Shown in pieces: positions 1-10,486 of a DNA stretch of 64,000 nt. Numbering within the stretch: the first letter of the stretch is position 1; the number at the start of each line of letters is the position of its first letter. The position numbers and the translations under genes were made by a program. Location of the stretch: NCBI GenBank assembly GCA_963781155.1, contig CAWAEC010000014.1:1-64000 (forward strand), in the 5' to 3' direction. Source of the stretch: PALSA-693 sp963781155 (lineage in GTDB: Bacteria; Actinomycetota; Acidimicrobiia; Acidimicrobiales; Palsa-688). The notes below the pieces were generated by a model, which was not told the origin of the DNA, ran no database searches, and worked only from the letters and a program-made list of their open reading frames with translations.

Positions 1-1331
1 TGGCCTGCTCCCGGAACCTTGCCGGCAATATTCTCCCGCCACAAGTTGCGCGGCTCGTTGACATGGGAATCGCCCGTTTTAAGCCCTATACCGGTGAACG
101 TTGCCACAGCTCCCCCTTCAAGAGAACAGATAACCCCCGTGGATCGCCATGGGAAATTCTCCACCAGAACTCTCCTCATCTTATACCACGTCAGTTTCCT
201 TCTACAAGGACATCCGGGCCGCGGTGCTTCGCCCCTGCGGGTCCCTGGAACTGCCGAGTGTGACCTCCTCAGACCATGGTCAGCTCAGCGACCACGGCCG
301 AACTCCTGGTGCGTGATCCGTGCCCACCGGAACGTCGATTTCTTCCGCGACCGTGCGCTTGCGGGCGGGAGTCGGCGATGACCGGTGGAGCTCTGATAAC
401 CGACGAACGGCAGACGGCGGAGCCAGTCGCCAACGGCGGTCAGCGTTGTACCCATCGCCGATACGGTCGACGGCTGGACGGACGCCCGGACACACTGCTA
501 GGCCGGCGAGAGTCGGGGAGACGATGTACTCCCCAGATCCCATCCTGGTCCGCCCAGCCGGGACGGAGGAACCACCGTACAACGGTTGGCCACCACGGGC
601 GGCTCTAGGCCGACCGACCAAAAAGGATGCCCCACGATCCTCAGCCTGCCCTGCCCCTCATGTGGTGGGGAGGGTGGGGCGTGGCGGTTGAGTTCGCTGG
701 GTGGTGTGGCTCAGGAAATGGTATATCGGATTGGGCGTCAGTGAGGGGCCTGTCCGAGGGGCCTCCTGCGGGGGCCGACTATAATTATGCGTCTCTATTC
801 CTTGCGGATCGGATATGACTGTGGTATAAAATCGTGGTTGTGGCGTTTCGTGCCGTGGTATAGGGAGGCTTGTCATGGGGGTGGAGTTGGGTGGTACGTA
901 AAATGCAGGGCCGGGTAGGGGCGACTCGCCAACCGGAGAGCCGCGCTGTGAGCCTAGGACAAGGCTTCTGGACCGTTTCGAAGTCCCTGCGGACAGTACG
1001 GGCCGGGGTGCTGGACTTGACTGCTGATGGCACGCGGCGAGCATGTCAGATCGTGGTATGGGGGCAGGTCCTAAGGTCCGGGCTCTGGGCCGCATAGTTC
1101 GTGCCTCGGCTCGGGCGCGGCGGTGGGAGTTATTTCAAGTGCGGCCTGTTCGATCGAGGCCGTAAGGCGACTCGGTCCCGTCGGTGGGGGCGCAAGGTTT
1201 CCCAGGATGAGAGTCCGGCTAGCCGGACGGTCGGGCGGTTGTCTCTTACAGACTGTGTAGGTCTGCCAGTCCAATCCCAGCCACTGCCAAGTTCATATTG
1301 GATCGTTATTAGCATGTAAAGGAGTCGGAGG
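1..1331. other. No supported gene; intergenic or decayed sequence
   Basis: Short open frames occur on both strands, but none has a recognisable domain, a good ribosome binding site or believable composition. The only structured feature seen is a promoter-like pair near 802-830. Confidence 0.5.
802..830 (+). promoter_or_regulatory. Candidate sigma70-type promoter
   Basis: TTGCGG at 802-807 is followed, after exactly 17 bases, by TATAAA at 825-830. This is close to the vegetative consensus, but no convincing gene follows within 500 bases, so it may be chance or the relic of a lost gene. Confidence 0.25.
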
Positions 1332-2407
1332 GTGTCCTACACTTTGTTCTCTGCGGACTCTCATGTGAATCCTCTTCCCTCGTTCTGGTCTGAGATCTTC
1401 CGGTCGGCCTACGCGATTTGGCTCCGCGTTTGGAGACAACGGCGAGGGTACGTTCGAGGTCTTCGAGGGGCAACGCAAGCGGCGTCAAGGGTTGGCGGCG
1501 ATGGCGGGAAAAAAACCGGAGGAGACGCGCTGGTAGGGTCGATCGAAGACGAGAGACCGGGTGGTTACGATGCCGCGGCGCGTATCAAGGATCAAGATGT
1601 TGACGGGGTGGCGGGAGAAGTATTGTATGGGGGCGGTCCTCTGCAGACGGCGAACCCGGAGTTGCGGATAGCTAGCCACACGGCTTACAACCGGTGGTTG
1701 GCGGACTTTGCAGCACCGACCCGCATCGCCTGTTCGGGGTTGCCTATATCCCGTGCGAGACTCCGGGGATGGCGGTGGCGGAGATCAAGCGGGCGGTAGC
1801 GCTCGGACACCGCACACTGGGGTTGCCGGCGTTTCCTCCGGACGGTAGTCACTATGGTGATGCGGATTGGGAGCCGATGTGGCAGGAGATCGAGGCTAGC
1901 GGCCGTCCCGGGGCGTTCCATTTGGGCGCACTGCGAACCGCCCCTTGCAACTCTCAGATACCAGAGGGTATCTCACATACTCATATGCGGGCCGGGTTGG
2001 TATGGGTGAGGCTGTCGGTGAACTGATATTCGGGGAGGTCTTCCAGCGCCATCCTCAGCTCACGGTGCTGTCGGTGGAGGCGCAGCTGGGCTGGGTACCC
2101 TTTGCTATGCAGTGGATGGACACGATCTTCGATAAGCACCGCTACTGGACGCAGAGCGGGCTCAAGGAGAAGCCGAGCACTTTTTTCCAGACTCAGGTGA
2201 TGTACACATTCATGGGCGATGGGGTTGGATCCGGGAGCGTCATACCATCGGGGTGGATCGGATCATGTGGGCGAGCGATTACCCCCATTCGGAGACGACT
2301 TGGCCGGAAAGTCAGCGGCTTGTCTCGATATGCTCGCTGAAGTGCCCGCTGAAGAGTGTGCGTTGATTACTGGCGGGAATGCTCGTCGGCTATATGGAAT
2401 CGATTAG
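1332..2407 (+). pseudogene. Amidohydrolase family protein (COG2159 type), frameshifted
   Basis: A GTG start at 1332 follows an AAGGAG ribosome site at 1319-1324. The N-terminus reads FSADSHVN, the metal-binding D-x-H strand of amidohydrolase-2 (PF04909) proteins. Family-like stretches then continue in changing frames: YNRWLADFA near 1688, an IKRAVALGHRTLGLP segment near 1785, GEAVGELIFGEVFQRHPQL near 2000-2060, and IMWASDYPHSETTWPES near 2263-2320, which carries the conserved C-terminal D-Y-P-H. At least three or four frame changes are needed to read the roughly 350-residue protein. It is homologous to the broken gene at 21932-23031. Such enzymes hydrolyse or decarboxylate ring-type acids; the substrate here is unknown. 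Confidence 0.8.
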
Positions 2408-2427
2408 CTGCGATGGAAGAAGGATCG

Positions 2428-2592
2428 ATGCTCCGGGTGCAGATCGATCAGGACATTTGTATCGGGTCTGGTCTGTGCTCGTTTTATGCTCCGAAGGCCT
2501 TTCACCAGGACCACGGCCAGTGTCAGTCAGAGGATAGGGAGGGAACGAATGTTCGGGCGAAGGATGAGAAGTGTCGCTGCGTTGGCTATTAG
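2428..2592 (+). pseudogene. Single-cluster ferredoxin, C-terminally truncated
   Basis: The frame begins MLRVQIDQDICIGSGLCSFY and then APKAFHQD. This is the N-terminal half of the small [3Fe-4S]/[4Fe-4S] ferredoxins that often serve cytochrome P450s, with the first two cluster cysteines in C-x5-C spacing. Homology stops after about 35 residues and the frame runs on without the C-terminal C-P region. The expected length is 62-65 residues. It lies between the broken amidohydrolase and the binding lipoprotein. No P450 is visible in the window, so its partner is unknown. It cannot bind a full cluster as read. Confidence 0.65.
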
Positions 2593-3871
2593 TTTGGGTT
2601 TGATAGGGGCCGCTTGTGGTAGCTCCGGAAAGGCGAGCCCTTCTGCCTCGAGCCCATCTACTGGGTCGAGTTCGTCTACTGGGTCGAGTTCGTCTCCGGC
2701 ATCGGGTGGGGCGAATGCCCCGATAACGATTGGGCTCATTACGGAGGAGACCGGAGCAGGGGCCTCTTCCTTTCAGAATGTCGAATGGGGGGCGGAGGCG
2801 AGAATTGATGCTCAGAACGCGGCCGGGGGCGTGAACGGACACATGCTTCGGCTTGCTGTCGCGGATCTGACATCCACTCCGAGCGGGGAGTTGGCGGCGG
2901 CCCAGCTTCTGGTTCAGCAGCGACATGTGTTTGGGGTGGAGCTGGTTTCGAGTTTCGCGTTTGCGACGAGTAAGTACCTGACAAGCGCGGCGATACCGGT
3001 CACGGGTGCCGGCATTGATGGTCCGGAGTGGGGGCTGGCGACCAGTACGAACATGTTTAATATTCTGTATCCTTTTTCCACTCCGGTAGGCGGGAAGTTT
3101 TATACCTACAACAATGTGGCCAACTTTATGAAGGCGGTTGGGATAACCAAACTGGCGGGCTTGGCGTTCAATGTGCCGTCCGCGGTTCAGGCTGCATCTT
3201 CGATCCAGCAGGCGGCGGCGCCCCTTGGGATTTCGAGTTGTTATAATAATGATTCTATTCCTTTCGGTCTTGTCGACACGACGTCTATTGCGCTCAGCAT
3301 GAAGGCGGCGGGTTGTAATGGATCGTTTGGGGCGATTCTGCTGTCTACGATCGTAGCGGTGGCTGCGTCGCTTAAGCAGGTCGGCGCTAATGTGGCCCAA
3401 GTGAACACGGCAGCGTATGACCAAAATCTGCTAAACCAGCCGTCGGCGCTTGCCGACCTCGACGGCTCCTGGGCGCACGCCCCATTCAATTTCAATACCC
3501 CCAACTCGGCTACCGCGGAGCTGTTGTCGAGGCTGAAGCAGTACACGCCGTACAAGGCGGGAACCATACCGAGCCAGAACATTGGCTACGCTTACGTGGC
3601 CACGGACCTGATGATCCAAGGGTTGGAATCGGCTGGTTCGCCACCGTCACGGCAGACCTTTATTGCGAACCTTCGGAAGGTAACCAGCTATGACGCAGAT
3701 GGGGTTCTGCCATCCCCGGTCACCTTCACCGGGCTCGGCACAGTCAATATGTTCCCTCCGCAAGGCTGTGACTACTTCTTCGGGATCAGCCCGAGCGGAT
3801 TCAAGCCATACAACAACAGCAAGCCGGTGTGCGGCGTGCCCGTCGCCACGAACGCTGCCGGATCCTCGTAG
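2549..3871 (+). CDS. ABC transporter substrate-binding lipoprotein, branched-chain amino acid type
   Basis: The 440-residue protein starts at ATG 2549, behind a GGAGGG site. It has a lipoprotein signal (RR, hydrophobic core, I-G-A-A-C with lipidated Cys23), then a Ser-rich linker made of repeats of about seven residues, then a periplasmic-binding fold of the Leu/Ile/Val (Peripla_BP_6) class. ITIGLITEETGAG and RIDAQNAAGGVNG are diagnostic. It would sit on the outer face of the membrane and deliver a small ligand to a permease. No permease or ATPase gene is nearby, so it is an orphan here. A paralogue at 50081 shares DAQNAAGGVNG and the overall architecture. The reading frame is intact, unlike its neighbours. 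Confidence 0.9.
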   Translation: MFGRRMRSVAALAISLGLIGAACGSSGKASPSASSPSTGSSSSTGSSSSPASGGANAPITIGLITEETGAGASSFQNVEWGAEARIDAQNAAGGVNGHMLRLAVADLTSTPSGELAAAQLLVQQRHVFGVELVSSFAFATSKYLTSAAIPVTGAGIDGPEWGLATSTNMFNILYPFSTPVGGKFYTYNNVANFMKAVGITKLAGLAFNVPSAVQAASSIQQAAAPLGISSCYNNDSIPFGLVDTTSIALSMKAAGCNGSFGAILLSTIVAVAASLKQVGANVAQVNTAAYDQNLLNQPSALADLDGSWAHAPFNFNTPNSATAELLSRLKQYTPYKAGTIPSQNIGYAYVATDLMIQGLESAGSPPSRQTFIANLRKVTSYDADGVLPSPVTFTGLGTVNMFPPQGCDYFFGISPSGFKPYNNSKPVCGVPVATNAAGSS

Positions 3872-4133
3872 GCCAACTGGAGGCGCCACTCGACACCCGC
3901 AGGAGACTGGTTTGGGGGTTTAGGCGGGGCCATGCCGCCAAGTCGCTGGGTCCTGCTAGCACCTGTTTGGAGGGCGGTTGTGGAGTGGACGCCCGGCTGC
4001 GAGAGTCCATTGTGGAACTCAGCTGACGCGTAGGGACGTGCCCCACATAGACCGGGGTTACACGACTTTTCGATGCCCAAAGTATTGGACCGCGAGCTGG
4101 CCGGAAGGGCTATATACAGTAGGAGTGAATGTA

Positions 4134-5204
4134 ATGACGTTGGAGCATCCAGTCGAGCACAGCGACTTCGATGCAGCACCGGTCGAATTGGCAACGGTCT
4201 TGTCCGTCGATTGGCTGAAACGGACGCTTCCAGACCGAACAGAGGGCCATCTAGCTGACGTCACCGTCTTGGAGGAGATCCGGGGCTCGTCGACGAAGGT
4301 GCGGCTGAGGGCGACAGTGGCCGACGACCAGGGTACGACGAGCGCACGTCAATATTGCGTCAAAGGTCTATTCGATGATCGTGCCGGGCGCAGTCAAACG
4401 GTCGATGCGGAGGTGCTGTTCTACCGGTCCGATCTCAGGCACCAGCTACGGACGGCCACCCCGGTGTACGCCGGGGTGCGTAAAGACCGGGGTGTGCTGA
4501 TCATGGAAGACCTGATTGAGACCCGGGGTGCCACTTTCGCTAAGGGCCCCAGTGCTTGGTCCCCCGATCAGGTCGCCGGGGCGCTCGACGGATCGCGCGG
4601 CTGCACGCGGGCACGTGGGGAGGACGACCAGATGCTGCGGCCGGGGAGTGGCTCGAACCGAAGACGAAGCGGCTGCTCGAACATATCTCCGCCGAGCGAC
4701 TTCAAGCCTTCATGGACTCAGAGGAATCGGCTCCGCTCCGAGTGAGGGACGCAACGCCGCCTACGTCGGGCATTCGTGCGAGCAGGCAGATACTTCACCG
4801 GAGAGGGGGTGACCAGCGTCTCCCATGGCGACCTCCACGCAGGCAACGTGTTTGTCGCGTCTGACGGATCGATGGGAGTTATCGACTGGTCCCTCGTGCA
4901 TTATGGGTGCTGGGCCGTGGACGTAGCCTATCTCATCGGGTCAGCATTCTCCCCAGCAAAGCGGCCTGCTCACGAGGGTGACCTTCTCAATTCGTATCGG
5001 GCTGCTCTGCGCGAGCACGGCGGGCCGTCTCTTTCGTCCGAGGAGTGCTGGTGGGCCTACCGACTCGGCCTGATTCACGGCTACTATTTGTGGGCGATTA
5101 CTCAGGGAATCGAGGCGCCTACTCGGAGAGAGAACGTCCGGAGGCTGGGCTCGGCTGTTCTCGACCACGACAGTCTTGCCTTGGCCGAGCGGGAGTTGAG
5201 CTAG
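4134..5204 (+). pseudogene. APH-like phosphotransferase family protein, frameshifted
   Basis: ATG 4134 follows AGGAG at 4121-4125. The N-lobe runs in frame to about 4580 (VLEEIRGSSTKVRLRATV, then VLIMEDL). The frame then changes at least twice: RLHAGTWGG continues near 4600-4700, and the C-lobe resumes near 4776 with SVSHGDLHAGNVFV and MGVIDWSLVHYG, the Brenner H-G-D-x-H-x-x-N motif and the metal-binding D of the aminoglycoside-phosphotransferase/EcKinase fold. In actinomycete catabolic clusters this family often accompanies acyl-CoA genes; its substrate is usually unknown. Three or more frameshifts make it nonfunctional as read. Confidence 0.8.
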
Positions 5205-5292
5205 AGCAATGCGCCGCAGTTCTCCAGCCGAGGGAATCCGTTTCCGATGAGGGGACTAACCGAATGATATCTGGGTCGGGGCGTAACGACCG

Positions 5293-7630
5293 ATGACTAC
5301 TACTGGTCCCATGAAAGGCTGGAGGGTACTCGAGCTGGGGGACACTGTTGCTGTGGCGTTCTGCGCGAAAGTGTTGTGCGATCTGGGCGCAGACGTGGTC
5401 AAGGTGGAACCGGCCGAGGGCTGTCGCTCTCGCGGCTCCGGCCCCCGGCGTCTCGGATCGCCGGCTGGAGAGCCATCTGGACGGTTCAGCTATTTGAATA
5501 CCGGGAAGCGCAGTGTCGGTGTCGATGATCAGAGTGAGCGGCGGGTGGTACGGTTGATCTCGGAAGCCGACGTGCTGCTCACGGACGGCGCGCTGGGACT
5601 GTGGATGTGCGGGGGGAGCTGCCAGCCGAGATAGTGGTGGTCTCGATTCAGCCGTTCGGATCGACCGGACCTTACAGCACGTATCGTGCCCACCCGCTAA
5701 CTAGCTTCCACTCCGCAGGTGAGGGTTCTCTTCTCCCGAGTGGGACCAGTTGGCGGGCGTTCCCGGACCGACCGCCCATACAGCTCGGCAGTGACATCGG
5801 CGAGTACGACACGGGCTGGAACGCTGCGGTTGCGCTGCTGGCCGCCTGCTACGATCGGCTCCGGACCGGGCGCGGACAGCGGATCGACGTTTCGAGCCAG
5901 GAATCGCAGATGACATTGAATCGCACGCGTTTGAGCCGATTCAACAACGACGGCGTTGAGTTGCGCAGAGAGGACAGCCGGCACGGCATCCTGGGCATGA
6001 TGCGATGCACTGACGGCTGGGTTCAGCTCACCAACTTCGACGACGGGCACTGGGAGCGACTGCTACGTGCTCCCGAAGGTGAAGGGCTTTCGGAGGAGAT
6101 TCGCGGGACTCTGCGAGCAGACCGTCGCCGGCCGGCTGCAGCGCGACCGCGCCATAGTGATGTGGTGCGCGGCTCGGTCCAAGAACGAGGTGGTCAGGGT
6201 ACTCGCGAGCTGCGGAGCCCCTGTCGCCCTGTACGCGACCGCCGAGGATCTATTGACGTCCGCCCAACTCGAGCACCGAAAGTTCTTCCGGGACATCAGA
6301 CGCCCGGACGGGAGCGTTCTACGGGTCCCTGGCTTGCCATATCAACTTCGGTCAGCGGCGTTAGTGTCTGCATCGCCGCCGAGCCCAGGAGCTTTCAGAG
6401 GTTTCCGCACGGGTGTGCCGAAGAAGCCGGCCCTGCCCGGCGGCCGGATGCTAGAAGGGATTCGTGTTCTGGACTTCACCTGGGCGGCCGCCGGTCCGTA
6501 CGCCACCCTCCTCCTCGCATTCTTAGGAGCCGAGGTCATCAAGGTTGAGACCACAAGGCGAACGGACCCGGCTCGACGAGGTTTCCTGGACGACTACGGA
6601 GGCCTAAACAGGTCACCGAATTTTAACGAGCTCAACCTCAACAAGCGGTCGCTCCAGCTGGATCTGACTCGAACCGAGGGCCGCGACGTCGTGGGTCGTC
6701 TACTCCGGGTTGTCGATGTGATTGTGGACAACTTCCGTCCCGGCGTCATGGATAGATTTGGGTTGGATGCTGCGACGCTCCTCACCGAGCATCCCGCCTT
6801 GATCGTGGCGTCCTCGTCCGCGAACGGGTCCACTGGTCCCGACGCCCTTGCCGCCGGGTATGCGAGCGTCTTCGGGGCATCGGGAGGACTCTCTGAGCAG
6901 ACCGGATATGCCGACGGACCACCCACGGAGGTTGGAGAATCTACGGACTACCGAAGTGGCAACGCGGTCGGCGGTTGCAATAATAGCCGCTCTCCTCCAG
7001 CGGGCCCGAACCGGCGAAGGTGAGCGTATCGATTTGGCGTCACGAGAGGTCGTCGTGTGCAGCGCGCCCGACGCACTGCTCGCTTACCAGCTGGGGGGAC
7101 CTTGGTTTCCCCGGGTCGGGAACGGTCACCGTGAAATGGCACCGCACGACGTGTATCCGTGTTGCGGCGTAGACCAATGGATAGCCATCGCTGTTGGCGA
7201 TGAGGAAGAGTGGGCTGGTCTTTGCGATGTGCTCGGCCAAGCCGCTTGGCCGCAGCTGTACTCCTCGGCCCCCCAACGGCAGGCCGCGATGTCTACTCTT
7301 GGAAGCGCGATCGAGGCCTGGACTCGCCAGCGCTCTTCTCTGGAGGCATTCGAGTTGTTACAAAGCAACGGCGTCCCTTCCTCCCCAGTCATGACCAATA
7401 GGATGCTAGCCTCGGATCCGCATGTCGCGGCCCGCCACGTGTTTGTTCCGGTCGAACATCCCGAGATCGGCCCATCCCAGGTAATGCGAGCGCCATGGCT
7501 CTTTTCGGACGCTCCCTGTGCGGTCCGTCGACACGGTCCCCTCATGGGTCAGGACAACCAGTACGTTTTTGGAGAGCTATTAGACATGACGCCCCAGGCG
7601 GTCGCTGACCTCGCGAAGACGCTGACGTGA
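5293..7630 (+). pseudogene. Tandem-domain CoA-transferase (two CaiB/BaiF domains fused), frameshifted
   Basis: It begins at ATG 5293 with MKGWRVLELGDTVAVAFCAK and LGADVVKVEP, the N-terminus of a family III CoA-transferase. A second domain start appears near 6448 (MLEGIRVLDFTWAAAGPYA and GAEVIKVE), so the ancestral protein held two copies of the fold, about 780 residues. Frame changes are needed near 5610, near 6060 and near 6950; between them long coherent stretches remain. The family moves CoA from one acyl-CoA to a free acid through an aspartyl-CoA anhydride. Its end overlaps the next, intact CoA-transferase by four bases (GTGA), which suggests translational coupling in the original operon. 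Confidence 0.85.
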
Positions 7631-8847
7631 CTGCCAAGAGCCCAGCCCTGGCGGGAGTTCGGGTCCTCGATCTGAGCAGCGCGATTGCAGGGCCCTACTG
7701 TGGCCAACTGCTCGGCGATCTCGGTGCCGACGTGATCAAAGTCGAGCATCCGGGGCGAGCACTCAGCGAGCGTGTGAACTTGAGTCCTCCAGCATGGTCT
7801 GGCCCTCCGTTTTCCCCGTACTTCCTATCGACGAATCGAAACAAACGCAGTATCACTCTGAACCTGAAAACCGAGGAAGGCAAGACGGTCCTCGGCGATC
7901 TCATTCGCGTCAGCGACGTTGTCATCGAGAACTTCAGCGCACACGCTCGCGCCGACCTGGTTAACGAAGAATGGGCGTGGCAAATCAATCCACGCGTGAT
8001 ATGGGCGTCTCTGTCGTACACGGGGCGAACAGGTCCCGACGCCGACGCCGCCGGATACGATTTGCTGGCCCAAGCTCGCAGTGGCCTCATGAGCGTCACC
8101 GGCTTCCCTGACGGGCCTCCAACCAAGACAGGAGACTCCCTGGGCGATTACATGGCCGGGGCGCATCTCGCCATCGGTGTGCTCGGGGCGCTGCACCAAA
8201 GAGAAGTGATCGGCAAGGGCCAGCTTGTCGATACCTCACTCCTGGAGCCAATGATCGCCTGCCTCGACGGTCTGCCCATGTGGTACTCGATCGCGGGCAT
8301 CCTTCCGGGACGAGTCGGCAACCGGCACCCTGCCATTCCAGCAGCCTACGCTGCTTACGAATGCCGGGACGGCTACATCGTAATCAGCAGTGGTAGCGGT
8401 CGCTGGCTCCCAGCACTGGCGGAGCAGGTCCTGCAGATGCCGGAGTTACTGCCTGTTCCCGAATCCCACGAAGACCGCTATCGGGCCGACATGGCCAGAA
8501 TAGACAAAGCGATCGCCGACTGGGCGAGAGCCCGGTCAGTACGCGAGGCCACCGCAACACTTGTCGATGCGGGGGTGCCCAACGAGCCAGTGCGGAACCT
8601 AGCGGAGGTCTGGACGGACCAACAGCTCGACGCTCGCGGAATGTTGATCGAGTACGAGTATCGTGAACTCGGGTCCATTCGGACGATCGGAAGCCCGCTG
8701 CACCTGTCAGAGTCACCCGTGGAGGTCCGCCATGTTCCGCCGGCGGCCGGGGAGCACAACGAGGAAGTGCTCGCCGAGATCCTTGGCTATGACGCCGAGC
8801 GTATCGATACGCTCATGACGCTGGACGTGCTTTGGGGGTGGACCTGA
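7627..8847 (+). CDS. CaiB/BaiF family (family III) CoA-transferase
   Basis: The protein is 406 residues, the usual length for one family III subunit. The start at GTG 7627 overlaps the stop of the previous gene. The N-terminal Rossmann-like part reads GVRVLDLSSAIAGPYCGQLL, then LGADVIKVEHPG, and later NKRSITLNLKTEEG. The catalytic Asp is probably D174 in SLGDYMAG, where the formyl-CoA transferase aspartate lies. It would transfer CoA between acyl-CoA and a carboxylic acid in the cytoplasm, with no ATP cost. Being intact beside a broken tandem homologue, it may be the only working CoA-transferase of the cluster. The substrate cannot be deduced. Confidence 0.93.
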   Translation: MTAKSPALAGVRVLDLSSAIAGPYCGQLLGDLGADVIKVEHPGRALSERVNLSPPAWSGPPFSPYFLSTNRNKRSITLNLKTEEGKTVLGDLIRVSDVVIENFSAHARADLVNEEWAWQINPRVIWASLSYTGRTGPDADAAGYDLLAQARSGLMSVTGFPDGPPTKTGDSLGDYMAGAHLAIGVLGALHQREVIGKGQLVDTSLLEPMIACLDGLPMWYSIAGILPGRVGNRHPAIPAAYAAYECRDGYIVISSGSGRWLPALAEQVLQMPELLPVPESHEDRYRADMARIDKAIADWARARSVREATATLVDAGVPNEPVRNLAEVWTDQQLDARGMLIEYEYRELGSIRTIGSPLHLSESPVEVRHVPPAAGEHNEEVLAEILGYDAERIDTLMTLDVLWGWT

Positions 8848-8939
8848 CCTGAAAGTGCGCGATCCATGGCGAAGGTCGGTGCGACTCACCGTTCTAGCAG
8901 GAGCAATAGAGCCCCGATCTGCTGGGTAGAAAGGAAGAG

Positions 8940-9237
8940 AGTGGGTGCAATCAAGGGGCAACTCGGCGGTTATTACAGCCTCCGACTCAAGGGGTCCGCT
9001 CGGCTTTCGGATCTGCCCGGCCGCCATTCAGATACGAACCCCAGCGCGCCCGACGCGATCCGGGAATTGCAAGCTGGCGATCAACAACGAGCTCGACGAA
9101 ACGGGCAGTGGGCCCTCGAGGCCGACCGAATCATCGCAGGGGACTCCTCTGCTCGAGCGCTTTACCTGCTGCCCGACCAATCCCGCGACCTAACCGGAAT
9201 CGTGCTGTCCGTCGACGGAGGCCATACGACCCGATGA
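8940..9237 (+). pseudogene. Remnant of a short-chain dehydrogenase (C-terminal half)
   Basis: The last 40 codons read SSARALYLLPDQSRDLTGIV and end VDGGHTTR, closely matching the C-terminus of the intact SDR at 12690-13469 (AAAALYLASDQSKNVTGVLL, VDGGYTAR). Upstream, fragments in other frames resemble its centre (FRICPAAIQIRT against RVNCICPAAM). The nucleotide-binding N-terminus and active site are gone. Together with the following remnant it shows that the SDR/nitroreductase pair once existed twice. Confidence 0.7.
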
Positions 9238-9260
9238 GGAACACGAGGAGGACCGCCAGT

Positions 9261-9320
9261 GTGTTCAGACCGGATATCACCTTGATCGGTGATGAGCGCA
9301 CCTGTCGGTACACGAAGGCC
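9261..9320 (+). pseudogene. Remnant of a deazaflavin-dependent nitroreductase (N-terminus only)
   Basis: GTG 9261 lies behind an AGGAGG site and begins VFRPDITLIGDERTCRYT, which parallels YFKPDVSLIGDAHIRRYE at the start of the intact nitroreductase at 13466. Similarity stops after about 20 codons. Confidence 0.6.
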
Positions 9321-9444
9321 GCCCCTGCTGCGACCCGGAAGAGTCATCGGAACGACAATGAAGTATTCCCGTCTGACACGATGGAGCTACGATGTCCGTC
9401 GTCGAGGATGAGCTTTTCCGAAGAGTTAGCCTACGGCGACCGAG

Positions 9445-10377
9445 ATGGCTGACGGGCGTTTTCGGGTGGGCTTTCAGGCTCGCGGGAGCGCGAGCAGAAT
9501 GAGAGAGTTGGAATGCCAGCCGATCGATTCGCTGTGGGCCGGCGGGCACATAGCCTCGCGCAATCCCTCAAGCGACGCCATGATTGGTCTAGCTCGATTG
9601 GCGTCCTTAACTGAGCGGGTCCAGGTCGGCACGGCAGTGCTTCTACTTCCGCTCTATCCGCCTGCCGTCGTGGCCAGACAAGTCGCCGATCTCGATCGGG
9701 CGACCGGCGGCCGAGTGATCCTCGGCGTGGGTGTCGGCGGCGAGTACCAGCAAGAGTTCCGAGCGTGTCAGATTCCAGTGAACGAACGTGGGCGGCGGGT
9801 TGACGAGGCCATCCCATTACTACGACGATTGTGGACGGCGGAGCCGATCACCCACGCCGGGCGCTACTACGCAATGGAGGACGTTCGCTTACATCCCGGA
9901 CCGGTACAACCCCACGGTCCGCCTGTCGTGGTTGCCGGCCGACAGGTGGCGGCCATGCGACGCGCAGCGACCGTGGGCGATGGATGGATGCCGTACCTCT
10001 ACTCACCCCGCCGATACGCCGAGTCAGTCAGAAAGATCCGCGAGCTAGCAGCACAAGCGAATCGGGATTTATCTGACTTCGATTGGTTCGTTTACCTCTT
10101 CGTAAACGTCGACACCGACTCGGACCGATCCCGACACGATGCAGCATCGGCCATCGGCAGCAATTACCAGCAGGACTTCACGGCGATGATAGACAATATC
10201 GCGGTGGCGGGAGCGCCTCGGGAGGTGATCGGGAGGCTAAAGCTCTTTGTCGATGCCGGGGCACGTCATTTTGTGTTCAGCCCGATGTCGACAAACGGCA
10301 AAGACGACCTAATCGTTTCGCGCCTTCTCGACGATGTCTTGCCTGAAGTGCGCGTGTACGCAGAAGAGGTGGTCTAG
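9445..10377 (+). CDS. LLM-class flavin/F420-dependent oxidoreductase
   Basis: The protein is 310 residues with a luciferase-like TIM barrel. ASLTERVQVGTAVLLLPLYP, then VVARQVADLDRATGGRVILG and VGVGGEYQQEF, are typical of the F420-dependent branch (LLM_F420 groups). It probably uses reduced F420, or FMNH2, to reduce or oxygenate an organic substrate in the cytoplasm. The start at ATG 9445 lies just after the nitroreductase remnant, so the gene may once have been further down the same transcript. The reading frame is intact. The exact cofactor and substrate are inferences from the family. Confidence 0.88.
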   Translation: MADGRFRVGFQARGSASRMRELECQPIDSLWAGGHIASRNPSSDAMIGLARLASLTERVQVGTAVLLLPLYPPAVVARQVADLDRATGGRVILGVGVGGEYQQEFRACQIPVNERGRRVDEAIPLLRRLWTAEPITHAGRYYAMEDVRLHPGPVQPHGPPVVVAGRQVAAMRRAATVGDGWMPYLYSPRRYAESVRKIRELAAQANRDLSDFDWFVYLFVNVDTDSDRSRHDAASAIGSNYQQDFTAMIDNIAVAGAPREVIGRLKLFVDAGARHFVFSPMSTNGKDDLIVSRLLDDVLPEVRVYAEEVV

Positions 10378-10486
10378 ATGTCTTATAGTCTAGGGCTCGA
10401 GTGCAGCTGGGTCTACTGAGATCGCCTCAGGCAGTATCGGCGCTGGCACGTTACCGATTCATCGGGATACAGAGGAGGGCCGGATC

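Noticed and set aside
658..1095. Minus-strand open frame of 145 codons near the left edge
   Set aside because: Arg/Pro/Thr-rich, overlaps two other frames of similar length, no ribosome site and no motif.
2390..3424. 344-codon minus-strand frame opposite the binding lipoprotein
   Set aside because: Antisense shadow of a clear lipoprotein gene with a lipobox and known fold.
4085..4116. Promoter candidate before the first phosphotransferase (TTGGAC and TATATA)
   Set aside because: The spacing of 20 bases is too long for a normal sigma70 promoter, and no closer pair was found.
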